Origin: Egerieenecus sp048201975
GTDB lineage: Bacteria; Bacillota; Clostridia; Christensenellales; Aristaeellaceae
Assembly (NCBI GenBank): GCA_048201975.1
Contig: DBFBGQ010000143.1
Span: 1 to 34,097, forward strand
Direction: 5' to 3'
Length of the DNA: 34,097 nucleotides
The notes under the pieces: generated by a model
Databases searched by the model: none
The model's input: the letters and a program-made list of their open reading frames with translations, nothing else
What the model was told of the DNA's origin: nothing
Translations under genes and position numbers: made by a program
Shown: piece by piece, positions 21,816 through 29,132 of the stretch
How the letters are laid out: each line of letters begins with the position of its first letter
Numbering within the stretch: the stretch's first letter is position 1

Positions 21816-22913
21816 TTAGCGGAGCTCCGCCAGCGCCGTCTCCCAGTCCACCGCGCCCTGATAGGCAGCCCGCGCGGCATTTTCCACACGCTCCCTGGGC
21901 CAGAACCCATTCACCGGGCAGCCGCTGCGCCGCATGGAGCTCTCCAGCTCCGACCAGGGGGAAGCGAAATACAGCAGCGTATCCTCCCGTACCGAAAACA
22001 GGTAGCGTTGCGCCAAACCCTGCTGTGCCTGTTCACTGAGCAGATAGCTCAGCAAGGCGGCGGCCTCCGGCTGCGCCTGACGGGTCAGCCCTGCGTACAG
22101 CATGCGGGGAGCCAGCGCCTCCGGCGGCGTCCAGGGCTGAAAGCCCGCGCATTGCCCTTGGGCTATCATTTCGCTCACCTTGGCCCACTGCCCCGTGGAG
22201 AGCAGCGCCGACGCCGCCTCCCCGCGGGTCAGCGCGTTCATCGTCTCCGCCTGGCTCATGGAGAGCTCCGGAAGGGGCAGCGGCTGCGGCCCCAGCCAGG
22301 CGCACAGCGCAAACAGTCCCTGTCCCCGGGCCGCCAGGGGAAAAGCCTGTTCCCGCAGCTTCTCCACAGGCGGCGTTTCCTGCGCCGCCGTGGGGGTTGC
22401 CGCGGCGCGCCCCAGCAGCGTGGTGGGCGCAGGCGTTCGCACAGGGGCATTCAGATAGTTCTCACCCACAGCCAGAATCCATCCCTCCGCAGCCAAGGGG
22501 GCTGCATACTGCTCCCCCTGCCACCGTCCGCTCTGCAAAAAGCGCTCCGCAACCCCTTCCACGCCGTAAAGAGGCGCAAACAACTGCTCCGGGGCCGTAA
22601 AGGTACCGTCTGCAAAACAGATGACATCCGGCAGCACCGTCTCCGGGGCAAAGCACTCCTCCGCCGGCACGCTCCGCAAATAGACCGTCAGCCCCGGCAG
22701 CGTTTTTTCAAAGGCGGCGCACTGCGCGCGCAGCCATGCGCTGGAACCCGTGGGACCGTCCACGTCCCATACCCGCAGGATCACCCGTTGCCGCTCCCCC
22801 GTGCCCGGCAGGGAGATTTCCCCCGCCGTCCGCACGCCCCAGGCAGCATACAGACAGCCCAGGGCCAGCAATGTGCCCAGGCAGGCTACAATCCATCGCC
22901 GGCGCTTGCTCAT
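21816..22913 (-). CDS. Membrane-anchored extracellular solute-binding-like protein
   Basis: A 365-residue protein with a basic N-terminus and one hydrophobic segment (about 8-27, R-W-I-V-A-C-L-G-T-L-L-A-L-G-C-L-Y). A cysteine sits at the end of this segment (A-L-G-C), but it fits the lipobox poorly, so a membrane helix is as likely as a lipoprotein anchor. The rest resembles family-1 extracellular binding proteins: V-I-L-R-V-W-D near the start, F-E-K-T-L-P-G-L-T-V (the usual F-x-x-x-x-P-G-I-x-V), L-P-D-V-I-C-F-A-D, and a helical C-terminal half with L-S-Y-L-L-S-E-Q-A-Q-Q-G-L-A. No ABC permease or ATPase gene is adjacent. A Thr/Pro/Ala insert at about 155-185 is unusual. AAGGAGGG lies before the ATG. 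Confidence 0.65.
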   Translation of the reverse strand: MSKRRRWIVACLGTLLALGCLYAAWGVRTAGEISLPGTGERQRVILRVWDVDGPTGSSAWLRAQCAAFEKTLPGLTVYLRSVPAEECFAPETVLPDVICFADGTFTAPEQLFAPLYGVEGVAERFLQSGRWQGEQYAAPLAAEGWILAVGENYLNAPVRTPAPTTLLGRAAATPTAAQETPPVEKLREQAFPLAARGQGLFALCAWLGPQPLPLPELSMSQAETMNALTRGEAASALLSTGQWAKVSEMIAQGQCAGFQPWTPPEALAPRMLYAGLTRQAQPEAAALLSYLLSEQAQQGLAQRYLFSVREDTLLYFASPWSELESSMRRSGCPVNGFWPRERVENAARAAYQGAVDWETALAELR

Positions 22914-23022
22914 GACGCGCTTCCCTCCTTAATGCCGTTACGGAAGGATATGCCCGCCGCTGCCCGCCTAGACGGCAAACCGCCAGGGACGCAAAGCAAA
23001 AAACTTTTTTCATTTATTTTGC

Positions 23023-23050
23023 TTGACTTTTCGCGCCACTTGTGTATAAT
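23023..23050 (+). promoter_or_regulatory. Promoter of tRNA-Lys
   Basis: TTGACT at 23023-23028, a 16-bp spacer and a perfect TATAAT at 23045-23050, 26 bp before the mature tRNA 5' end. Confidence 0.75.
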
Positions 23051-23075
23051 ATTGTTTGTTGCAAATGCAGCGTAT

Positions 23076-23148
23076 GCACCATTAGCTCAGTTGGTAGAGC
23101 ACCTGACTCTTAATCAGGGTGTCTAGGGTTCGAGTCCCTAATGGTGTA
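23076..23148 (+). tRNA. tRNA-Lys (anticodon CTT)
   Basis: A complete 73-nt cloverleaf. Acceptor GCACCAT pairs with ATGGTGT (the first pair is G-U), D-stem GCTC/GAGC, anticodon stem CCTGA/TCAGG around loop CTCTTAA with anticodon CTT, variable GTGTC, T-stem TAGGG/CCCTA around TTCGAGT, and discriminator A. CCA is not encoded; CTTTTTTT follows directly. It reads AAG codons. Confidence 0.97.
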
Positions 23149-23163
23149 CTTTTTTTATGCAAT

Positions 23164-23213
23164 AACCCCTGCAGCGCGTCTCCTGAAGCACTGCAGGGGT
23201 TTTGCTTATTTTT
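23164..23213 (+). terminator. Terminator downstream of tRNA-Lys
   Basis: AACCCCTGCAG (23164-23174) pairs perfectly with CTGCAGGGGTT (23191-23201), followed by TTTGCTTATTTTT. It overlaps the stop codon of the convergent Gx transporter gene and may block transcription from both sides. Confidence 0.8.
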
Positions 23214-23724
23214 CCCGGTTGATCTTGCGGAAATGCGTCAGCACGCTGTTGGCCACCACGCCGGTGAGCGCGCCCGCCGCCAACCCCACCAGCATCAAAA
23301 CCGCCATGTGATACACCAGCAGGGAGGTTTTCACAATCAGCATGGCCAAGCCCACCTGCCCCACATTGTGCGCCACGCCGCCAATCATGCTCACGGTGAC
23401 GGGGTGAATGCCTTTCACGCACCGAAGCGCCGTCATGGCAATCATGCTCAGAAGCCCGCCCGCAAAAGCATACATCATTGCGCTCACGCCCCCAAAGAGC
23501 AGGCCCGAAAGCACCACTTTCAACACCATCAGCAAAAAGGCCGTGGGGATATCCAGCAAATACAGCGCAAACAGCAGCACCCCGTTGCTCAAGCCCAGCT
23601 TGACACCCGGCACCCCTATGGGAATGGGAATCAAGGTCTCCACATATCCCAATACCAGCATCAGGCTCACCAGCAGCCCGCATAGGGCAATGCGCTGGTT
23701 TTGTTCCCGGACGCTCCTCGCCAT
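23206..23724 (-). CDS. Gx transporter family membrane protein (heptaprenyl diphosphate synthase component I-like)
   Basis: A 172-residue integral membrane protein with about five hydrophobic segments and the family signature P-I-P-I-G-V-P-G-V-K-L-G-L-S-N in the first third, plus G-G-V-A-H-N-V-G-Q later. The family is named Gx transporter or heptaprenyl-diphosphate-synthase component I; the ECF-like membrane topology supports transport or a membrane lipid/quinone role rather than catalysis. In Listeria, related genes sit with flavin-based extracellular electron transfer genes. GGAGG is 8 nt before the ATG. It begins 16 bp after the NusG-II protein and is convergent with tRNA-Lys. Confidence 0.85.
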   Translation of the reverse strand: MARSVREQNQRIALCGLLVSLMLVLGYVETLIPIPIGVPGVKLGLSNGVLLFALYLLDIPTAFLLMVLKVVLSGLLFGGVSAMMYAFAGGLLSMIAMTALRCVKGIHPVTVSMIGGVAHNVGQVGLAMLIVKTSLLVYHMAVLMLVGLAAGALTGVVANSVLTHFRKINREK

Positions 23725-23740
23725 GCCTACGCCTCCATTT

Positions 23741-24328
23741 TCATTGTGCTCCGCTGTTTTGCATGATTTCCGCCGCTTCCTGGGGCGTGATCAACTCCAG
23801 AATCACACCGTTGGGCAGGCAGACGATCATATCCTGCAGCACCCGGGTATCGCGGTTTTCCAACGTCACGACGCCTTGCATGACACAATCCTGGTTTTCA
23901 CAGGTGGAGCTGGCCATCTCAATGCTGTCCGTGGTAACGTGGACCACATTCTCCACCTCTCCGTTGCGCTGGGTAATGCTGTAATCGCGCTCCTCCAGCA
24001 GCGGAATGGGCTCATACAGGATGCCGTTGACGGTCACCAGCAGATACGCTTTGGCCTCCTGCGTTTCCGCGCCCTGCTGCGCAGTATCCTCAGTATCCTC
24101 CGCCGCGGCAGTCTCCTGGGGCGTTTCCGTCGCCGTAGGAGCGGCCGTAACCTCGCCCTGCCCGGATGCATCGTCCTGCGCCTGGGGTGAACTGACGGCA
24201 AGCACGGCGCCATCCCCGTCGGAGGTTTTTGTCACGCTGCGCTGCTGAGGCATGGATAATCCCACCCAGGCAACCAGCGCAATCACCACCAGCGCGACGG
24301 CAATAACCAACAGGTTTTTCTTAGCCAC
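23741..24328 (-). CDS. Membrane-anchored NusG domain II-containing protein
   Basis: A 195-residue protein: an N-terminal membrane helix (5-24), an extracytoplasmic low-complexity linker rich in Thr, Ala, Gln and Glu (30-92) and a NusG-domain-II-type beta barrel (93-185). The barrel carries C143-x4-C148 and C170 in C-L-P-N-G, the cysteine pattern seen in clostridial members of this family, with V-N-G-x-x-Y at its start. Despite the name it is not a transcription factor; its recurrent neighbours are Gx transporters and FMN-binding proteins, which suggests an extracytoplasmic redox role. The start is GTG at 24328 with AAAGGAG upstream. It leads the pair with the Gx transporter. Confidence 0.8.
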   Translation of the reverse strand: MAKKNLLVIAVALVVIALVAWVGLSMPQQRSVTKTSDGDGAVLAVSSPQAQDDASGQGEVTAAPTATETPQETAAAEDTEDTAQQGAETQEAKAYLLVTVNGILYEPIPLLEERDYSITQRNGEVENVVHVTTDSIEMASSTCENQDCVMQGVVTLENRDTRVLQDMIVCLPNGVILELITPQEAAEIMQNSGAQ

Positions 24329-24537
24329 AGGGTCGCTCCTTTCCAGCCCAAGGCGAGGCGTTGCGCACAGCTTTCGCCAGGGCGGGGTTTTCTTCCCCAT
24401 TATTCGACCCGGGAGCTGACTTTTCCTGCCCCGGGACGCAGCCAGATTGCTCCATGGAGAAAGTTATCGCTTTTCTTTTCTGCTGCGCTATGATAGAATA
24501 AAAAAAAGTATGCGTCCACGAAGGGAGGGCGAAGCCC

Positions 24538-25032
24538 ATGCACCAGCAATCTTTCCCCAGCCGCGGCGCGGCAGCCCTGCGCTGGATCTTTATCATCGGC
24601 ATGCTCGCCTTCTGCCTTTTTCTGGCCTGGCACACCTGGACGGTGTATGGCCTGCGCTTTCAGGTGGAAGATCTGGCCGTTACCCTGGAGACCAACAGCC
24701 AGCGCGTGCTCAAGCAGCAATATGAATACGATCAGGCCGCGGCAGCGATCCCGGAAACCCAGGCGGAGCTGGCGCTGGTCCAGCCCGAATCCGACGCCAT
24801 GGTGCAGGCCGTGGACGAGCTCAAGGAGGAGCGTCAGCAGCTGCGCCAGCAGCGCGACGACCTGGCCCTGGAGCTTGCCGCCGCCCAATCCGCCGCCGAC
24901 CAGGCGCAGGCAGACCTGGCCCTGGCACGGCAAACCCAGCAATCCCTAACCCAGGAAGTGGAGCAGCTGCGCCTGGAGGAAGAGCGCCTGGCCCAGGAGC
25001 TGGCCGTCCTGCAGCAGCAGCTGGAACCCTAA
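24538..25032 (+). CDS. Single-span membrane protein with coiled-coil domain
   Basis: A 164-residue protein of unrecognised family. A short basic N-terminus precedes one membrane helix (about 15-33, L-R-W-I-F-I-I-G-M-L-A-F-C-L-F-L-A-W); everything after residue 38 is heptad-like and rich in Glu, Gln, Leu and Ala, predicting a long coiled coil outside the membrane. The topology resembles DivIC/FtsL-type septal proteins but the length and composition are not specific. GGGAGGG precedes the ATG. It stands 65 bp before the FMN-binding coiled-coil protein, which has the same anchor-plus-coil plan, so the two may form a complex. The 209-bp intergenic region to the divergent NusG-II gene has only poor promoter matches. 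Confidence 0.7.
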   Translation: MHQQSFPSRGAAALRWIFIIGMLAFCLFLAWHTWTVYGLRFQVEDLAVTLETNSQRVLKQQYEYDQAAAAIPETQAELALVQPESDAMVQAVDELKEERQQLRQQRDDLALELAAAQSAADQAQADLALARQTQQSLTQEVEQLRLEEERLAQELAVLQQQLEP

Positions 25033-25097
25033 CCAAAGTTCCCTCAAGCGGAGTACCGCGTTTCACACTTTCTCAAGGAAGAAGGAGGTATGCCCGG

Positions 25098-26246
25098 ATG
25101 TCAGAAAACAAGAAAGCCAACCTTCCCGTACTGTTGCTATGCGGCGTTTTTCTCGTGGCCGTCATTGTGGTCATCGTCATGGTCTCCCAGCGCAACAGCC
25201 TATCCGCCAGCGTAGCGGCGCTGGAGGAGCAGATCGCCGCGGAACAGGCCGAGTGGCAAGGGATCGCGGCGGAGAAGGAAGCTTTGGAGGCAACCCTCAC
25301 GGAAACCGAGAACGCCTTGAAGGAAGCGCAGCTATCCCTGGAGGAGGCCACCGCCCGTCAGGCGGAGCTGGAGACGGAAAACCAGGAGCTCACCGCGGGC
25401 AACGCCGCCTCCCAGCAGAGCATCACCGATCTGACCGCCCTGAAGGATACCGCTGAGGCGGACCTGGCCGAGGCTACGGCCTCCATCGCCGCGCTGGAAG
25501 CCGACAAGACCGCGCTGACCGAAAGCATCGCCGCCCTGGAGGAGCAGATCGCCGCGCTAACCGCCGAGAAGGAAGCCGCGGAACTGCAGGCAGCCGACCT
25601 AAACACGCAGCTTACCACCCTGACCACTGAAAACGATTCCCTGACCCAGCAGGTCACCACGCTCACCGATGAAAAAACCGTCCTGACCCAGCAGGTGGAT
25701 GCCTTAACCAGCGAAAACACGGCCTTGACCGACCAGGTTGCCGCACTCTCCGCCAATGAAGCCGACGCACAGAGCCTGAGCCAGCAGAACCAGGAGCTGC
25801 AATCCTCCCGGGACGCCCTGGAGGCGGAGCTGGCCACCCTGCAAGCTGCGTTGGACGCCAAGAGCACCGAGCTGGAAACGCGGGATGCGGACACAGCAGA
25901 CCTGACCGCTCAGCTGGATTCCCTCCAAGCCGAGCTGGAAACCCTGCGCGCCGCCACGACGGAAGCCTCACCGGAGGAATTGACCGCAACCGCCAAGGGC
26001 TTTGGCGGCGATGTGACCGTGCTGGTCACCCTGGAGGACGGCGTCATCACCGCCCTAACCGTGGAGACTCCCCAGGAGACCGCCGGGTTTGGCGTGAAAT
26101 GTTCCCAGGAAGACTTTACGCAGCAGTTCATCGGCAAAGCCCTACCCTTGACCCTGGGTGAGGATGTGGACGCCGTCAGCGGCGCAACCATTACCTCCCA
26201 GGCTGTGGTGGACGCGCTGAATTCCTTGGTGGATACCAGCAAATAA
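25098..26246 (+). CDS. Membrane-anchored coiled-coil protein with C-terminal FMN-binding (flavinylated) domain
   Basis: A 382-residue protein: cytosolic N-terminus, one membrane helix (9-29), about 250 residues of nearly unbroken coiled coil (34-285; heptads with Leu/Ala core, repeated A-A-L-E-E-Q-I-A-A and L-T-Q-Q-V units), and a C-terminal FMN_bind domain (296-378) with A-K-G-F-G-G-D-V-T-V-L-V, A-G-F-G and the flavinylation motif S-G-A-T-I-T (361-366). In RnfG and NqrC the last Thr of this motif carries covalent FMN attached by ApbE, so T366 is the expected site. The coil would hold the flavin far from the membrane. No apbE gene is in the window. AAGGAGG precedes the ATG, and a strong terminator follows. 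Confidence 0.85.
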   Translation: MSENKKANLPVLLLCGVFLVAVIVVIVMVSQRNSLSASVAALEEQIAAEQAEWQGIAAEKEALEATLTETENALKEAQLSLEEATARQAELETENQELTAGNAASQQSITDLTALKDTAEADLAEATASIAALEADKTALTESIAALEEQIAALTAEKEAAELQAADLNTQLTTLTTENDSLTQQVTTLTDEKTVLTQQVDALTSENTALTDQVAALSANEADAQSLSQQNQELQSSRDALEAELATLQAALDAKSTELETRDADTADLTAQLDSLQAELETLRAATTEASPEELTATAKGFGGDVTVLVTLEDGVITALTVETPQETAGFGVKCSQEDFTQQFIGKALPLTLGEDVDAVSGATITSQAVVDALNSLVDTSK

Positions 26247-26259
26247 CCCGATCCTGATG

Positions 26260-26300
26260 AAAAAAATGCATCCCTGGCCACCGCCGGGGATGCATTTTTT
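26260..26300. terminator. Bidirectional Rho-independent terminator
   Basis: AAAAAATGCATCCC (26260-26273) pairs perfectly with GGGATGCATTTTTT (26287-26300), giving a stem flanked by A and T runs on both strands. It ends both the FMN-binding gene (+) and the NahK-like gene (-). Confidence 0.9.
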
Positions 26301-26314
26301 CGCTCCGCAGCGCG

Positions 26315-27418
26315 TCAGCAGGCGCTGGCGCATGTGCGGACAATCTGCTCCATTTGATCCATTTTCTTTAACATATCCTGGGCCAGGGCAATCTGGCACC
26401 GGGCGCGGATCAGGTTGTGCTCGGGGTAATTGATCTTGAAATAGGGATCGCCCAGCAGGTAATCGTCCAGGAAGCGGACGGCCAGCTCGCAGGTCAGCAC
26501 AAAGCAGCTCAGCGGCAGCGTAGCGACCTCCGTCTCCGTCAGGGATCCGGCGGTATGCTTCAGGAAGCCCTCCGTGAACGTGCGAAAAACATCCAGGTTG
26601 ACTCCCGCGCGCTCCGCCTGGGGGCAGTCCTCCTCCACATAATTGGCCGCAAAGCGGATAGCGTCCCCGAAGTCATGCCCCACCAAACCGGGCATCACCG
26701 TATCCAGGTCGATGACCACCAGCGCCGCGTCCGTCTCGGGATCAAAGAGCACGTTGTTGATCTTGGTATCGTTGTGGGTCACCCGCAGGGGCAGCTGTCC
26801 CTGGGCATGCAGCTCCGCCAGGCGGCTGGCCTGTTCCCGCACGCTCAGCAGCCAGTCGTATTCCTTCCGCACCTCCGCCAAACGGCCCTTGGGGTCCGCC
26901 TGAGCGTCGGCAATCAGCCGCTCATAGCGCTTGGGCGTATTGTGGAAATCCGGGATCGTCTCAAACAGGCTGGAAGCATCGAAATCGGAAAGCAGCATCT
27001 GGAATTCACCGAAGGCTTCCCCCGCATTCCGAACAATGTCAAGGTTCTCCGTAACGTTGTAGGTATTGGAGGGAATGTAATTGAACAGGCGCCAGAAGCC
27101 GTTTTCATCCATCAAATAGGTCTTTCTATCCGCCGTGTGATGAAAGTGCAGCACCCGCTTCTTGGGCACCTTGGCGTGGATATACTCGGTCACCAGGTCA
27201 ATATTGTTCATCACCTGCACGGGATTTTTGAACACATAGGTGTTCACCGCCTGAACGATGTAGGACTTGCGCTTGCCGTCCTCATGCAGGAAGTTCACCC
27301 GATAGGTTCTGTTGACGTTGCCGACCTTGATTTCCTGGAAGGACTGGAAATCACCCTGGATGCGAAACGCTTTGCAAACCTGTTGTAATTTGTCTTCGAT
27401 GGTAGGATGGGCTGTCAT
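26315..27418 (-). CDS. APH-family sugar kinase, N-acetylhexosamine 1-kinase (NahK)-like
   Basis: A 367-residue small-molecule kinase of the aminoglycoside-phosphotransferase fold. The N-lobe has G-N-V-N-R-T-Y and Y-I-V-Q-A-V-N; the catalytic core has L-R-V-T-H-N-D-T-K-I-N-N-V-L-F-D (catalytic H-N-D) and the metal-binding V-I-D-L-D-T-V-M-P-G, followed by D-F-G-D-A-I-R-F. Recalled sequence features of the Bifidobacterium lacto-N-biose pathway kinase NahK (I/V-x-x-V-N-T, H-N-D-T-K-x-N-N, D-L-D-T-x-M-P-G, Y-P-E-H-N-L-x-R) are matched throughout, so phosphorylation of GlcNAc/GalNAc at C1 is the best guess; lacto-N-biose phosphorylase is not nearby. It has its own promoter and a 155-nt leader, with AGGGAG before the ATG. 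Confidence 0.8.
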   Translation of the reverse strand: MTAHPTIEDKLQQVCKAFRIQGDFQSFQEIKVGNVNRTYRVNFLHEDGKRKSYIVQAVNTYVFKNPVQVMNNIDLVTEYIHAKVPKKRVLHFHHTADRKTYLMDENGFWRLFNYIPSNTYNVTENLDIVRNAGEAFGEFQMLLSDFDASSLFETIPDFHNTPKRYERLIADAQADPKGRLAEVRKEYDWLLSVREQASRLAELHAQGQLPLRVTHNDTKINNVLFDPETDAALVVIDLDTVMPGLVGHDFGDAIRFAANYVEEDCPQAERAGVNLDVFRTFTEGFLKHTAGSLTETEVATLPLSCFVLTCELAVRFLDDYLLGDPYFKINYPEHNLIRARCQIALAQDMLKKMDQMEQIVRTCASAC

Positions 27419-27608
27419 CGGTATCTTCCGCTCCCTTGCGTTTCTCTGTGCGCGGCCTCCGTTTCATCGCAGGCAGGTTCCGCGCAGAGGTGAAATGCCG
27501 TTCCGGCTTGCGTCCCCCGCATGCCCGCCGCCCAAGAAAGGCGTCTGCGCGCAATCGGGCGGCCCGCTTTCGTCGATACAGTATACCATTGATGGCACAT
27601 TTTGGCAA
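27419..27608 (-). promoter_or_regulatory. Promoter and long leader of the NahK-like kinase gene
   Basis: On the minus strand TTGCCA (complement of 27603-27608), a 17-bp spacer and TATACT (complement of 27580-27585). Transcription from about 27573 leaves a GC-rich leader of about 155 nt before the ATG at 27418. I find no known riboswitch core in it. Confidence 0.7.
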
Positions 27609-27932
27609 GCCATATCCCCGCCTGCGGCGTTCAATCCGTTAGCGTTTCCAGGCGCGGCGATACTTCTCCTGCCATAGACGCAGCTTCTCCGTGGGCCGTT
27701 CCCTGGACGCGCATGGGGGTTGGCCGGCGCTTTGCGCCGGGCCCGCCAGCTTCACCTTGCGCGCCAAGGGAGTGACTTTCAGCCTGCGAATGCAGCCGAA
27801 ATGCTCCTCGCCCTTGCCGCCCGTCGGCAGCGCCACCGGCTTCACGACCTGCGGCGGAAAGCTACGGCCAGCTCCTTCCGGGTTATGGAAGCATCTTCGA
27901 CCACGTCATGGCTGGGCGCATACAGCATGCAT
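27609..27932 (-). other. 324-bp stretch with a short open frame of unknown origin
   Basis: Between pepT and the NahK promoter no convincing gene is present. On the minus strand a 68-codon frame with a GTG start (27639-27845) has no ribosome-binding site but an ordered, basic composition (G-C-I-R-R-L-K-V-T-P-L-A-R-K-V-K-L near its start and E-K-L-R-L-W-Q-E-K-Y at its end). A second frame just upstream (about 27847-27930) reads V-V-E-D-A-S-I-T-R-K-E-L-A-V-A-F-R-R and stops at the join, so the two could be halves of one frameshifted remnant. A GC hairpin (CCGGCGC-TTT-GCGCCGG, 27723-27739) lies inside. Confidence 0.35.
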
Positions 27933-29132
27933 TCATGCCTTTTTGACAATTTCCAGCAGCACCTGCGTCATTTTCTCCAGCGCCTGGACGGTGATGAGCT
28001 CCTTGCGGCCATGGCAGTTGTATCCGCCGGCGGACAGGTTGGGGCACAGGAGCCCCATATAGCTCAGGCGGGCGCCGTCCGTGCCGCCGCGGATGGGCTG
28101 TACCTTAGGCGTCACGCCGCAGGCCTCAAATGCCGCCCGAGCCTTGTCCACAATCTCCATGTGCGGCAGCAGCATTTCCTTCATGTTGCGGTAGCTTTCC
28201 TTGACGCGCACTTCCACCGTGCCCTCGCCCCATTTGGCATTCAGATATGCGGCGATGCGGCGCAGGTTCTCCTGCTTTTGCCGGAGCTTGTCCCCGTCAT
28301 GGTCCCGCAGGATGTAGCGCAGCACAGCCCGCTCCTCCTCGCCCTCCATGGAGCACAGGTGGTAGAAGCCCTCGTACCCCTCGGTATGGGAGGGCGTTTC
28401 CCAGGGAGGCAGCATGCCATTGAACTCCATGGCAATGAGCGCCGCGTTCTTCATCTGATTCTTGGCAGAGCCGGGATGAATGTTCACTCCCCGCACCTCC
28501 ACGGTGGCGGCGGAGGCGTTGAAGTTTTCATATTCCAGCTCGCCCACTGCGCCGCCGTCCACGGTATAGGCGTAGTCCGCACCGAAGCCGGCCACGTCGA
28601 ACAAATCAGCTCCCCGGCCGATCTCCTCATCGGGGGTAAAGCCGATGCACACCTGGCAGTGCTCGGGCGCATCCGGGGCGGTAAGCAGCGCCGCCAGCGC
28701 CATGATCTCCGCCACGCCCGCCTTGTCATCGGCGCCCAGGACGCTCTCCCCGTCGGTGACGATGAGATCCTGTCCCTTGAGGCTCTCCAGAAAGTCGAAG
28801 CCGTCAATGACCACGCCGTTTTGCAGCGTCACGGCCTTGCCGTCATAATTGGGAATCACCTGGGCGTGGGTGGGACCCTTGACCCCATCGGAGGTATCCA
28901 TGTGCGCGATCAGCCCCACCCTGGCGGGATGGTCCCCCTTGGCGGGGATGGTGGCATAAACATAGCCGTGCTCATCCACCCGGGCATCCGCAACGCCCAT
29001 GTCCCTGAGCTCCGCCACCAGCTCCCGGGCCAGCTCCATCTGGCCGGGCGTGGAGGGGCAGCTCTCCGACGCCTCGCAGGAGGTGGTCTCAAAGGTGGTG
29101 TACTTCAAAAATCGCTGGGCAACCGTCATCAT
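27933..29132 (-). CDS. pepT: Peptidase T (tripeptide aminopeptidase)
   Basis: A 399-residue M20B metallopeptidase that removes the N-terminal residue of tripeptides in the cytosol. Zinc and catalytic residues are visible: H77-x-D79 in A-H-M-D-T-S, bridging D135 in L-G-A-D-D-K-A-G, general base E169 with E170 in T-P-D-E-E-I-G, D192 in T-V-D-G-G, and a late His in the N-x-H-G-R-K-E region. Length matches the family. The start is the ATG at 29132, which overlaps the upstream HAD stop (ATGA) and has GGAG 10 nt before it; an ATG one codon later is equally possible. It is the last gene of a minus-strand run from the PfkB kinase. Confidence 0.95.
   Translation of the reverse strand: MMTVAQRFLKYTTFETTSCEASESCPSTPGQMELARELVAELRDMGVADARVDEHGYVYATIPAKGDHPARVGLIAHMDTSDGVKGPTHAQVIPNYDGKAVTLQNGVVIDGFDFLESLKGQDLIVTDGESVLGADDKAGVAEIMALAALLTAPDAPEHCQVCIGFTPDEEIGRGADLFDVAGFGADYAYTVDGGAVGELEYENFNASAATVEVRGVNIHPGSAKNQMKNAALIAMEFNGMLPPWETPSHTEGYEGFYHLCSMEGEEERAVLRYILRDHDGDKLRQKQENLRRIAAYLNAKWGEGTVEVRVKESYRNMKEMLLPHMEIVDKARAAFEACGVTPKVQPIRGGTDGARLSYMGLLCPNLSAGGYNCHGRKELITVQALEKMTQVLLEIVKKA

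Noticed and set aside
21611..21910. A 99-codon minus-strand frame between the solute-binding-like and multi-Ig genes
   Set aside because: Its start lies inside the solute-binding-like gene without a ribosome-binding site and its frame crosses a good promoter; the ATGA overlap with the next start is probably chance.
24329..24537. Promoter pair in the divergent NusG-II / coiled-coil intergenic region
   Set aside because: TATGAT at 24489-24494 and AATAAT-like boxes are present but no acceptable -35 is at 16-18 bp, so I do not list them as promoters.
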